From NCBI GenBank assembly GCA_025352065.1, contig JANXUC010000052.1, forward strand, positions 1 to 34,510: DNA of 34,510 nucleotides, given 5' to 3'. The notes under the pieces are model-generated. The model had not been told where the DNA came from and ran no database searches. It saw only the letters and a program-made list of their open reading frames with translations. Each line of letters begins with the position of its first letter. The stretch's first letter is position 1. Positions 18,550-26,658 of the stretch are shown piece after piece. The DNA is from Acidobacteriaceae bacterium. Lineage in GTDB: Bacteria; Acidobacteriota; Terriglobia; Terriglobales; Acidobacteriaceae. The position numbers and the translations under genes were made by a program.

Positions 18550-19692
18550 TCAATGACTTGAGCTGGGTTCCGTGCCGTCACCCGTGCCGTTAACTACTAA
18601 GCGTGCTACTTTCCCCGATGCGGTAGACATTTCATCCGTTACCACGGTGCCATAAACGTTCATCGTCGTGCGGATGTCGGCATGACGCATCAACTTTTGC
18701 TGCACTGCTATTGTGGTGCCCACGGCATCTAGCCAACTGCGGTAGGTATGACGCAACGTGTGGGTTCCGAACGTCTCAAGCTTCGCTGCTAGCGCCGCGT
18801 CTTGAAACATCTTCCACGTCCAGGGATAGGACCACGGCAATCGGCCAAGCTGCGACGGGGAAGCGAAAACCCAATCATTGGGACTGCCGAATTGCGTGGA
18901 CATTTTCCAAGCCTTCAGTACCGCTAGAATCTGGGGAGCAAGAGTCAGTGAGCGCCGTGAGCCTTCGGTCTTAGTTTCGTCAACTCGCCCGATGACGATG
19001 CCGCGTTGAACTAGCAGTGCACCATTGAGCCAATCGATATCGGACCACTTCAACGCTAGACACTCGCTGATGCGCAGTCCCAACGAAACGCTGACCACTG
19101 CCACTGTACGAAACGGCTCCCGCAGTTGAACAATGAACTGCTGAAACTCTTTCGCCGTCAAGCTGCGCGGCTGTCTCAATCGCTTGGACGCACCCCTCAC
19201 GGTGACCAATGACATTGGGTTGCGTTGCACCGGGACGTTGCCGGACCACATGGCGAAGTCCCACAGACGCCCTAGTGAAGCGCGTACTTCCGCTTTAGAC
19301 TTTGGGGCGAGGGGCAGGGAAACTAGCCATAGCTCCACGTCCCGAGGCTGTACGTCCGTGATGACGTGCGCGCCCCAACGCGGTAACACATGGCACTTAA
19401 GCCAAGACTCGTAGCCGCGCCGCGTGCTGTACCGCGTTGGCATTCGTTCTGCTCGGTAGTGTTCTACCAGAGCGGCCACAGTGGGCGCACTGGATGGTTG
19501 AGGTTGGGGCAGTTTGGCCCGGAACACTTGCGCCGTGTTCCACGCCGCTGTCTTGGTTGAAAAACGGCCCAGCGTTTTGCTATGACGACGGCCATCCGTC
19601 CACCAAAAGTACTGCCATGTCTGACTGCGTTTGTCTTTGACCACACTTCCGGTTGTGCTTTTACTTTCCCGTCGCATTGAATGACTCTCCAT
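18550..19692 (-). CDS. Tyrosine recombinase / phage-type integrase
   Basis: This 380-residue site-specific recombinase should catalyse integration and excision of the adjoining element at the tRNA-Ser gene. All catalytic residues are visible: R207 (LGLRISE), K241 (ETKTEG), H311 and R314 (HTLRHTYRSW), H337 (KLMRHADI) and the nucleophile Y347 (TMNVYG). The N-terminal part has an AP2-like arm-binding region (QTWQYFWWTDGRRHSKTLGRF) and a SAM-like core-binding domain (about 70-155). The ATG at 19692 or the one at 19677 (GGAGA eight bases upstream) could be the start. The start region overlaps the end of the excisionase-like frame by about 30 bases, typical of coupled xis-int modules. It appears intact, unlike its neighbours. 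Confidence 0.95.
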   Translation of the reverse strand: MESHSMRRESKSTTGSVVKDKRSQTWQYFWWTDGRRHSKTLGRFSTKTAAWNTAQVFRAKLPQPQPSSAPTVAALVEHYRAERMPTRYSTRRGYESWLKCHVLPRWGAHVITDVQPRDVELWLVSLPLAPKSKAEVRASLGRLWDFAMWSGNVPVQRNPMSLVTVRGASKRLRQPRSLTAKEFQQFIVQLREPFRTVAVVSVSLGLRISECLALKWSDIDWLNGALLVQRGIVIGRVDETKTEGSRRSLTLAPQILAVLKAWKMSTQFGSPNDWVFASPSQLGRLPWSYPWTWKMFQDAALAAKLETFGTHTLRHTYRSWLDAVGTTIAVQQKLMRHADIRTTMNVYGTVVTDEMSTASGKVARLVVNGTGDGTEPSSSH

Positions 19693-19893
19693 TCTTTGCG
19701 GCAGATGGCGTGGCCATCATAGCACCGTCCAACTCTTCAGCACGGAAACGCCATGTAATACGGTCGGTGCCGCTGAGACGGTGGGCGGGTATGCGGCCGG
19801 TATTGGCCCATTCCAGGTAGTGCGGTGCGATACGCGGACGTATAGCGCGGCCTCACGGGCGGTGAGCCAGACGGATTGGGTGCCTGGAATCAT
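19661..19893 (-). pseudogene. Frameshifted excisionase / MerR-like HTH protein
   Basis: From the ATG at 19893 the reading is MIPGTQSVWLTAREAALYVR, the start of a helix-turn-helix excisionase domain. Homology then continues one frame over as YLEWANTGRIPAHRLSGTDR, followed by ITWRF, to the stop at 19661. One base is missing at about 19820 in the run that encodes HRT-YLEW. The second half has no start codon of its own. The intact product would have been about 77 residues and would steer the integrase towards excision. Loss of one base may have locked the element in place, unless it is a sequencing error. Confidence 0.6.
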
Positions 19894-19905
19894 GCTACAT
19901 AGTGC

Positions 19906-20031
19906 CTACATGGTGCTCGCAGTTTTCGGGTGCATGTTGAGAAAGCGAGCAGCGTGTTGCTGACTGACGGGCGCCTCTCGAAGCGAGTGTGACAGCTCAC
20001 TTGGAGTGATCAGATTGGGCTGGGCTGACAT
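19906..20031 (-). CDS. Small 41-residue HTH-like protein
   Basis: The ORF starts at the ATG at 20031 with AGAGG five bases upstream, and reads to a TAG at 19906. Its second half (VSQQHAARFLNMHPKTAS) has the spacing of the first two helices of an excisionase or MerR-like HTH ('...A..LN.HPKT...'), but it stops where the recognition helix should end. It is either a minimal DNA-binding protein or the truncated N-terminus of a second excisionase. It lies just upstream of the xis-int pair on the same strand and may be its regulator. The function is inferred from position and a partial motif. Confidence 0.4.
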   Translation of the reverse strand: MSAQPNLITPSELSHSLREAPVSQQHAARFLNMHPKTASTM

Positions 20032-20055
20032 AAAGACCTCTTCTCCACAACCGCG

Positions 20056-20089
20056 GTCCGTCCGCTTCGTTGAGTTCGCGCGGACGGAC
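20056..20089. promoter_or_regulatory. 10-bp perfect inverted repeat upstream of the HTH/xis/int genes
   Basis: GTCCGTCCGC (20056-20065) and GCGGACGGAC (20080-20089) flank a 14-base loop. The site lies 25 bases upstream of the small HTH gene, in the divergent region facing the virB genes, and is a candidate operator for an element-encoded repressor. No T-run follows. Confidence 0.4.
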
Positions 20090-20121
20090 AGTGCTAGCCA
20101 ATTTGATCGATTCCTTCAGCC

Positions 20122-20537
20122 ATGTCCAACAACTTCTCGTCGTTCTGTTATTCCTGCTGGGAATATCAGACAGCAGCAAGCCGATTCGTCACCTCACGTT
20201 TCGTTGCGCAAATCTCTTCGCGGATGCGGAACCGGCGCTACAGACGGCCCGAATCAAGCAGACAACGACAGTCTCATCTGCTTCATCGGCAGGCACTTGG
20301 GCGCCGTTTTGCGAAGGGACCGACAACGGACCCGCCGCCACAACTGCGTCTCAACGATGCCTAACTAGACGACTTCCATAAGCGGGTGTCCGAGTCGTAT
20401 TTGCCGCTCAATCGCTTGCTGAGGAAAATTCTTTACCGAAAGTATCGAGCCGAGCGGCGCGATTTACTTGGTCGCGACACTATGTTCGTCTGTTATTCCT
20501 CCTAGGAATAACAGAATGACGAGAAGTTGTTGGACAT
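20122..20537. repeat. 416-bp segment bounded by ~50-bp inverted repeats upstream of virB2
   Basis: The left arm 20122-20171 and right arm 20488-20537 are inverted copies, identical at 44 of 50 positions by my alignment; the outer 20 bases (from ATGTCCAACAACTTCTCGTC) match exactly. Each arm also holds its own hairpin: TCTGTTATTCC/GGAATAACAGA is perfect on the right and has one mismatch on the left. The 316-base core has no convincing gene. The frame from 20122 is open to a TAA at 20362, then continues in the same frame as a protein-like stretch (LDDFHKRVSESYLPLNRLL). It could be an invertible switch, a MITE, or a REP doublet. It begins 90 bases after the HTH start codon and ends 65 bases before virB2. 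Confidence 0.6.
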
Positions 20538-20602
20538 CGTGATTGAGTCAGTTTACGTTTGCGCCACAAGCAGCCGATTTGAGGTGCTGCGGGAGGTGCA
20601 AA

Positions 20603-20938
20603 ATGACACGTTGGTTCCGAGTCCATTTCATCCGCCAAATCGAGCGCCTTCTTCAGTCGAAGTGCGTGCGTCCAACCGCCGCCGTTCTTACCCTACTTCT
20701 TGTCCTGCCTGTGACCGCGCTGGCTCAAGGTTCACCGTTCGACACGGGCTTTACGGCCATCCAAAGCCTCTTTACCGGCACCACTGCGAAGGTTGCAAGT
20801 CTGGTGGCTATCGTGATCGGCGGCTACGGTTTCGCGCACGGCGAACCCGGCGCAAAAAAGGCGCTCGCCGGCGTTGCCGCCGGAACGGGCATTGCTGTTC
20901 TCGCGGTGAATGTCCTGAGTTGGCTCTGGGGCGTATAG
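20603..20938 (+). CDS. virB2: VirB2/TrbC-family conjugal pilin
   Basis: This 111-residue precursor has a signal peptide (helix TAAVLTLLLVLPVTALAQ, cleavage likely after ALA) followed by a short mature protein with two hydrophobic helices (VASLVAIVIGGYGFAHGE and GIAVLAVNVLSWLWG) separated by a small polar loop with GAKKAL. This is the standard shape of TrbC/VirB2 pilins, which polymerise into the conjugative pilus. The ATG at 20603 is chosen over upstream starts because GGAGG lies six bases before it. The order pilin, VirB3-like, VirB4-like is the canonical start of a type IV secretion operon. Confidence 0.82.
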   Translation: MTRWFRVHFIRQIERLLQSKCVRPTAAVLTLLLVLPVTALAQGSPFDTGFTAIQSLFTGTTAKVASLVAIVIGGYGFAHGEPGAKKALAGVAAGTGIAVLAVNVLSWLWGV

Positions 20939-20981
20939 CCCATTCAGAGCCACCTTCAACCCGCACTTAGAAAAGTGACTT

Positions 20982-21284
20982 ATGCTAGACAAAACACAAC
21001 AGAGGCATCGTACAAATCGAGTGTTTAAGAGCCTGCATAAGCCGCTCACCTACCTGGGCGTCGAACGCACACTGTTCTATTTCGTGTGCGTTGGTGCAGT
21101 GGGGGCCTTCAATCTCTTCAATTCCATCCTCGCCGGTATCGCCGTCTTCATTGGCGGCTTTGCCTTTGGCCATTGGGTCACAAACAGTGATCCGGCGTTC
21201 CTCCGCATCCTGGCAAAGTCCGAACGCTACAACGTCCGCTACGACGCTGCCAAGCAGCAAGTCCCCCGTGTGGAGGTGGTCTGA
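20982..21284 (+). CDS. virB3: VirB3/TrbD-family inner-membrane T4SS protein
   Basis: This 100-residue protein starts with a polar segment, then VFKSLHKPLTYLGVERTLFY. Two membrane helices follow (FVCVGAVGAFNLFNSILAGI and AVFIGGFAFGHW), and it ends in a charged tail. That matches VirB3/TrbD, an inner-membrane subunit that works with VirB4. Its TGA overlaps the virB4 ATG (TGATG at 21282-21286), so the two are translationally coupled. The family call rests on topology and gene order more than on sequence motifs. Confidence 0.78.
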   Translation: MLDKTQQRHRTNRVFKSLHKPLTYLGVERTLFYFVCVGAVGAFNLFNSILAGIAVFIGGFAFGHWVTNSDPAFLRILAKSERYNVRYDAAKQQVPRVEVV

Positions 21285-23216
21285 TGCTGCGTCTCGACAA
21301 GGTCATCAAACCGTGGAAAGAAAGTGCGGCGCTGAACGACCACATCAACCTCTATGGCTTCTGGAATGAGACGGCATTCCTTACCAAAAGCGGCGATCTA
21401 GGCATGGTCCTCAGTGTTCCCGGTGTGGACTACGAAAGTCTTGACCGCTCGGAGCAGGAGTATGCGGTGAAGCGGTTGGAGGCAGCGCTCAAAGCTTTTG
21501 GCCCCGGCTTCCATGTTTACCAATACCTCTTCAAATCGAACCGCCCGGATATACCCTTCGCAAAATATGACGATCCGATTGTGGAAGCGGCGATCGACCA
21601 GCGGCGGAAGTTCTTTGAAGCCAAGCGCGACCATCTTTATCAAGTGGAGATCTTCTCCTGCATTCTGCTCGAAGGCGCTCGGTCGAAGACCGGCGTGCGC
21701 GCCGCAATCGCTCGAATCTTGCGTGATCCCGCGGGGCGCGGTTGGCGAACTAAAAGTGCAGTTCACCAATGACAGCATGAAAACCCTATTGGGTATGCAT
21801 ATTCAACACGATCTTCGACGACTCGACCAGAGCGCGCAGGCATTCGCTCGGCAGCTTTCTGACTTCATGCAAATCGAGATATTGAATCAACAGGGACAGT
21901 TCATGTTCTTTCGCCGGTTGCTGAATTATGACAACTGGCGTGTTGCCGGCAGACCGCAGTCCACGCAGTTTCTCGACTATCAGGTAGTCAACTCCGACAT
22001 CGAAGCGGAACGCGATCATCTGCGGGTAGGCGATCACATCGTCCGTGTGCTCACGATGAAAGAGGCCATTAACGAGACGCGGCCCCTGGTGCTGGACGCT
22101 CTTCTGAAGATTCCGGCCAACTTTTATGTTGTGACGGAGTGGACGCCGCTTCCCGCGGACAAAGCCCGCAAGGAGGTAAACAAGCGTCGCCGCCACTTCA
22201 ATATGTCGAAGACGGGGTTTGTCTCTCAGATGGGCAACGACGCCACGACGACGAACCCGCGCGATGTGCTGGTGGACGAGTCCATGCAGGCCGACATCGA
22301 GGATCTTGGGGATTGCCTGCGCGCCCTGGGAGACGGCCAATCGCTTGGCGATTTCTCGCTCACAATTGTGCTGTATGGCCGGTCACGAACGGAACTCGAT
22401 CAGCTTGTAGCCGAGTTTACTGGCGTCTTCACCAACGCGGACGGCAATCTTTTTGCGGAGACTTATAACCAGCTAAACGCCTATTTCGCCACCGTACCTG
22501 GCAACTATGCGCTGAACCTCCGCCAACTGTATCTGTTTAACACGAACTACGCCGACCTGTCTTTTCTCTTTACGATCCTTCCCGGCGAGAAGACGAACGC
22601 GCATCTCGGCACGGAGTACCTGGCTGTGCTCGAAACCGACAACAGCACCCCCTACTTCCTCAACCTGCATACCAGCGACGTTGCACACACTCTGATTCTC
22701 GGGATGACCGGGAGTGGCAAATCGTATTTTTGCAATTTCCTTCTGCAGAACGCGCAGAAGTACGCTCCGCTGACCTTCATCTTCGATATCGGCGGCAGCT
22801 TCCAGTCGCTTACGACGATCTTCGGCGGGTCGTACCTCAATGTTGGCCAAGAAGCGCGAGACTTCACCATCAACCCGTTCTCACTGCCGCAGACCAAAGA
22901 GAACCTGCAATTTCTTTTTAGCTTCTTCCGTGTGCTCATTGAAGGCAACGAGCAACGTTACCGACTCGACTTCAAAGAGGAACGCCGACTGTGGGATGCG
23001 ATCGAGCGTATTTACGTGCTGGAGGCAAACCAGCGCACCATCTCGAACTTTGGAAACATCATTGGCGAGTTGAAAGAACGTTTGCACCGTTGGACCCGCG
23101 GTGGACAGTATGGCTTCCTCTTCGACAACGCTGAGGACACGCTTTCGTTCTCTCGCTTTCAGACGTTCAACTTCCATGGTTGGAACGATGCGCCGGACGG
23201 TTCCTGTCGCAGGTGA
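21284..23216 (+). pseudogene. virB4: VirB4/TrbE T4SS ATPase, frameshifted and 3'-truncated
   Basis: VirB4 energises pilus assembly. The first part (21284 to about 21735) and the second part (to 23216) lie in different frames. The shift is explained by one extra G in GCGGGGCGCGG at about 21731-21734, after which reading resumes as GAVGELKVQFTND. The Walker A motif GMTGSGKSYF is intact, and downstream FIFDIGGSFQSL and FTINPFSLP are family blocks. The frame ends soon after FNFHGWNDAPD, before the Walker B DEAW region, leaving about 640 of the usual 800 or more residues. Beyond this point the DNA belongs to a truncated sdhB on the other strand. The enzyme cannot be functional as sequenced. Confidence 0.85.
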
Positions 23217-23791
23217 GCTCCGGTCGGGTGGAGATTGAACAGCCGTACCTGATTGATGATCGCTGCCCCAACAAATCGTGTGGGCTCAGTAAACTGTGGG
23301 CAAACCTCCATGCACAAGCAACAGGAGATGCAACGTGACAAGGGATAAGCCTGTTCTTGCACCGCGGGATCGACGCGTGGACCGGCCCCGAGGTCATAAG
23401 TGCCGTCGACCGGGACCCACGCCTTCACCTGCTTCAGGTTCTCAAACAGCACGCTGCGATCTACCGCCAAGTCACGTACGACCGGGAATCGTGACAACGG
23501 CTCGAGACGAATAGGTTGTTCCAGCTTGTCGATGAGGGATGAGCAAGCCATCGCCCCTCGGCCATTGATCCGCATGGCACATGACCCGCAAACTTCTTCC
23601 AGACAGTTTGAATCGTACGTAATCGGCATGGTTTGTTTTCCATGGCGGTCTACCGGGTTCATGGCGATGTCCATGAGCGCACTGATGATATTCATGCTGG
23701 GCCTCCACTGGAGTTCGAATTCTTCCCAGTAGGGTTTCGAATTGGGGTTGTCCTGTCGCTCGATATTCAGACGTACTGTTCTGTCTGACAT
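23159..23791 (-). pseudogene. sdhB: Succinate dehydrogenase/fumarate reductase iron-sulfur subunit, 3'-truncated
   Basis: This is the N-terminal two thirds of SdhB/FrdB. The [2Fe-2S] cysteines are in NCLEEVCGSCAMRINGRGAM followed by AC, and the first cysteines of the other clusters are in CISCCLCMEVCP. SdhB homology runs to QVRLFNLHPTGA (about 23222), after which the frame continues into antisense virB4 sequence and stops at 23159. The C-terminal cluster ligands (CxxxCP further on) are lost, so the fragment cannot form a full complex. The start ATG at 23791 has GGAGG upstream; the frame extends further up without homology. No sdhA or sdhC is present. Confidence 0.85.
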
Positions 23792-23929
23792 GCCGCCTCC
23801 GATCTGCCGATGTCCTACAAGGATTCTCGAGTGCCCCCATCCGGGCTGTTGTAATACGATTTTCCAAATTGAGAAGAGCAGCCTTCGATGTTTTATTGCC
23901 AAAGAATCGGGTAGCCGGCCTCCATGCCT

Positions 23930-24496
23930 TTACTTAACCGTGAACTCCAGCTTGGTGTCGCCCTTCACCATGACGTTTTGGGTAGTTGCCTTGCCACTGT
24001 GCCATGTGGTCGCCTTGTACGTGCCGTCCGGGACATCCTTGATCGAATAGCCGCTAGCAGCATCGGTCGCAACGAAATAGGGGGACGGGCTGACCACTAT
24101 GGTGCCGGACATCTCGGGATGCACGTTGCACAGCAGCGGCACGTTGCCGGCGTTGTCGTACTTGAAGCTCAGGGTCTTGCCCTTATTGAAGGTGCCAAGG
24201 TTGTGGCCCAGCTTCTTGTTGCTAGAAATGTTCGGCCAGAAGACGTTGTGGGCGACGCTATCGTCGTTGCTGAACACGACCGTGGTGCCCTGCTGGATGA
24301 CCAAAAGAGCGGGCGTAAATTGCATACCCCGCTGATCCATCGCGGCGCTCTGCTGGGACGCTGGGAAGGCTTTGGCGGGTACGGTCTCAAGCACTACGGC
24401 CGACTGACCGGTGGCTTTGACATTTCCGCTCAGCGTGCCAGCGAAAGCAGTGAGGCACGAGAGCAGCAGGACAACGAGCAATGACGTGAATTTCAT
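23930..24496 (-). CDS. Exported cupredoxin (plastocyanin-like copper protein)
   Basis: The 188-residue product has a clear signal peptide (MKFTSLLVVLLLSCLTAFAG). A cupredoxin domain follows, with type 1 copper ligands: His in SVAHNVFWP and the Cys-His-Met cluster in LLCNVHPEMSG. A C-terminal beta domain (GYSIKDVPDGTYKATTWHSG) resembles carboxypeptidase-regulatory or DUF-type extensions found in 'methylamine utilisation'-like copper proteins. It probably carries electrons in the periplasm. The start has AAGGAGG eight bases upstream. It follows the dihaem cytochrome c gene by 27 bp, so copper and haem electron carriers are co-transcribed. Confidence 0.88.
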   Translation of the reverse strand: MKFTSLLVVLLLSCLTAFAGTLSGNVKATGQSAVVLETVPAKAFPASQQSAAMDQRGMQFTPALLVIQQGTTVVFSNDDSVAHNVFWPNISSNKKLGHNLGTFNKGKTLSFKYDNAGNVPLLCNVHPEMSGTIVVSPSPYFVATDAASGYSIKDVPDGTYKATTWHSGKATTQNVMVKGDTKLEFTVK

Positions 24497-24523
24497 AAAT
24501 ACTCCTCCTTCAAAATGCCACCG

Positions 24524-25450
24524 CTAGTTGTGGGGTGGGTACAGCGATAAGTACAAATACGCATCCGCCGCCTCATCCGGCGTCAGGTACGTAAACACGG
24601 GCATGCGGCCACGCATTGGTATCGCAGGAGAGCCTTCAAGCACAGGCGCGCCAACCGTGACCTTGGTGACGAATTCGTTGAGGCTCAGGCGCGACGTGAG
24701 GCTGTTGAGCGGCGGAATCTGCCCCTCCAAAAGCCCTTCGGGGCTGGGGTTCTCGCCGACCGATGCATGGCAGATATGACATGTGGATTTCACGATATGC
24801 TCGCCCACGCGCAATGGCGGCTCGACAACCGGAACTTGCCGCTTCTCCGCGCTGGGGATGCCCGCAAGCTGCTGCAGGTATGCGAACAGCGAGCGGACTT
24901 CCGCATCGGTCAGGCTGGGGTTGGGGGAAGGCATGTCCGTCCCGCCCTTATGCAGGCGATCGAGCAGCATGCCCTTGGCTTGCTTGGCGAGAGAAGCCGC
25001 ATCCTTCCAAGTCACCTCCATCCCGACCTTCTTCATGCGTTCGATGTACATCCTTGCCGATGTCGCCCGCACCGGATCGATGACAGAGTTGATTTCGGAC
25101 GGAGCACCCATGCCGGATGCGCCGTGGCAGCCTTGGCACTTCAGGCGGTACAGGTCGGAGCCGTACAGGGTGGTGCTTTGCCCGGTAAACTTGTTGGAAA
25201 GCTGCAATGCCGAGTGCGGCGGCGGCCATTCGCTGGGCATCGGGGCTGCGGGGCCGTAGACGCCAGACGACTTGCCCATGCTCGTTTCGTCGAACGCCCG
25301 GTGGAGGTGCTCCAGCCAACTTTCTCCCTCCACCGGAGTCACAACTTGCGCGTACGCGGACAACGTTAGCGCCAACAGGAGAAGGACTGTCGCGACAACC
25401 CTCTTCTCACCGAAATGGATACAATCTTCGCGCGTGCCCGGAGGTGTCAC
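24524..25450 (-). CDS. Dihaem cytochrome c, exported
   Basis: This 308-residue protein has a membrane/signal segment (VVATVLLLLALTLSAYAQ) and two CxxCH haem-binding motifs, CQGCH and CHICH, each in its own cytochrome c fold. Distal Met candidates are in TDMPSPNPSL and IPMRGRMPVF. It should be a periplasmic electron carrier. The GTG start at 25450 overlaps the DUF488 stop (GTGA), indicating translational coupling. The segment between the start and the signal helix (about 17 residues) is long for a signal n-region, so a later start is possible, though I see no better one. Confidence 0.87.
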   Translation of the reverse strand: MTPPGTREDCIHFGEKRVVATVLLLLALTLSAYAQVVTPVEGESWLEHLHRAFDETSMGKSSGVYGPAAPMPSEWPPPHSALQLSNKFTGQSTTLYGSDLYRLKCQGCHGASGMGAPSEINSVIDPVRATSARMYIERMKKVGMEVTWKDAASLAKQAKGMLLDRLHKGGTDMPSPNPSLTDAEVRSLFAYLQQLAGIPSAEKRQVPVVEPPLRVGEHIVKSTCHICHASVGENPSPEGLLEGQIPPLNSLTSRLSLNEFVTKVTVGAPVLEGSPAIPMRGRMPVFTYLTPDEAADAYLYLSLYPPHN

Positions 25451-26144
25451 CCCACCCTCCCGCCAACGGCCTTAGTACCTTTTAGACTGGCAGGATAAGA
25501 GACTCGTTTCCGTCTCACTAGGGCCCACGGCGTAAGAGTGTGGGGCCGAGTGTGCCTCAGGCTGGCGATTTCTTCCACTCGTATGCCTCGAGCCAGCAGC
25601 GCATCGCCGATCATTGAGCGATGGCAGCGCCAAGGCACGGCTTCGGCGCACATGATGGCAGTTCGCCGCTTTTGGGCCCATTGAATGAGCTGGTCCAAGG
25701 CTTCCTCAAACTCTGCTGTCTGCATGTAGTCAGCGAAGCCGCGGAAGCTGGAATTTCTCCAGGCGGTGTTGGTTGAGTCACGACGCGCGTGCCGCAGGCC
25801 ACCAAGCCCAGCTGCATGCCGGTAACGAATCCCTGCTTTCTGGAGTGGCCGCGGCAGCCTGCCCTGGTTGAATTGCGGATTGTGTCGCGAGCGTGGGATC
25901 GTTCGAACATCGATCAACTGCTTGACGCCATGAGAGCGAGAAGTAGAGCAACGAACTCCTTCGAGGTTCGAGTCGAGTGCCCCACCGTGAAGACGACGGG
26001 GGGCTGGTCCAGTAATTTGACTCTTGGCGAGACCGGGAGACCGAGCCGGTGCGGGGGCTTGCCGGCAGGAGGACCCGATGCGGAGCGGGCCTGTTTGGTT
26101 GAGCGGCGGGCACGCCTTGGAGTATCGCCGGCACTCTTAGTCAT
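25447..26144 (-). pseudogene. DUF488 family protein, interrupted by a frameshift
   Basis: The N-terminal DUF488 signature VFTVGHSTRTSKEFVALLLA is in one frame. The rest (VKQLIDVRTIPRSRHNPQFN ... MCAEAVPWRCHRSMI ... RPHTLTP) is in another, beginning near 25930. The expected junction is 'LLLAHGVKQLIDVR', which the DNA misses by a one- or two-base change around GCTCTCATGGCGTC. DUF488 proteins are small, of unclear biochemical role, with a conserved Cys-His/Arg site (here CAEAVPWRCHR). The ATG at 26144 overlaps the stop of the upstream AhpD-like gene (ATGACTAA), supporting both the start and an operon. A Ser/Pro/Arg-rich 35-residue extension precedes the domain. Confidence 0.75.
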
Positions 26145-26658
26145 CGGCCGCGCGCTCGCTTTCGTGAGCTTCAGAAACCTGGCTTTCGAGCCTCCCTGGG
26201 TTCTTTGCAGCAGGCTGGTAGGTGCCAGGTACGGTGCGAAAACTGATCGCCAAGCGATTCCATCCGTTGATGGCGACAATTGCCAGTGTCAGATCAATCA
26301 ACTCTCTTTCGCCGAAACTGCGGCGAGCTTGCTCATATACTGCATCCGGTACATGCCCCTGCCCGACCAGTGTGACCGCTTCCGTCCAGGCCAGCGCAGC
26401 CCGTTCACGCTCTGTGAAGAAGGGTGTCTCCTCCCAGGCAACTACCGCGTAGAGTCGTTGCTCGGTTTCGCCCTGGGCGCGAGCATCTTTCGTATGCATG
26501 TCCACACAGTAGGCACAACCGTTGATCTGCGAAGCTCGTACCTTTACCAGCTCAATCATAGAACGCTCTAACCCACAGTGGTGAACATACGTTTCCAGGC
26601 CCAGCATTGCAGTCATGGCGCCGGGAGCCACTTTTGCATATTCAATCCTGGGTTCCAT
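26137..26658 (-). CDS. Carboxymuconolactone decarboxylase / AhpD-like protein
   Basis: This 173-residue all-helical protein has the AhpD-type redox motif CxxCxxxH (GCAYCVDMHTKDA). It follows the 'RASQINGCAYC' pattern of the alkylhydroperoxidase AhpD core family, which reduce peroxides or recycle peroxiredoxin. The second half includes the FTERERAALAWTEAVT block. An ATG at 26658 with GGAG six bases upstream is chosen over the GTG at 26661. It sits between a PNPOx-family gene and DUF488, all on one strand with overlapping or touching ends, so it belongs to a redox operon. Confidence 0.9.
   Translation of the reverse strand: MEPRIEYAKVAPGAMTAMLGLETYVHHCGLERSMIELVKVRASQINGCAYCVDMHTKDARAQGETEQRLYAVVAWEETPFFTERERAALAWTEAVTLVGQGHVPDAVYEQARRSFGERELIDLTLAIVAINGWNRLAISFRTVPGTYQPAAKNPGRLESQVSEAHESERAADD

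Noticed and set aside
20070-20381. Plus-strand 103-codon ORF with a hydrophobic start
   Set aside because: No ribosome site, no domain, and its hydrophobic part comes from the inverted repeat arm; coding is not supported.
20122-20537. Integron attC site, prompted by GTCCAAC and GTTGGAC at the ends
   Set aside because: At 416 bp it is far too long, and the rest of the attC box arrangement is missing; the match is to a loose consensus.
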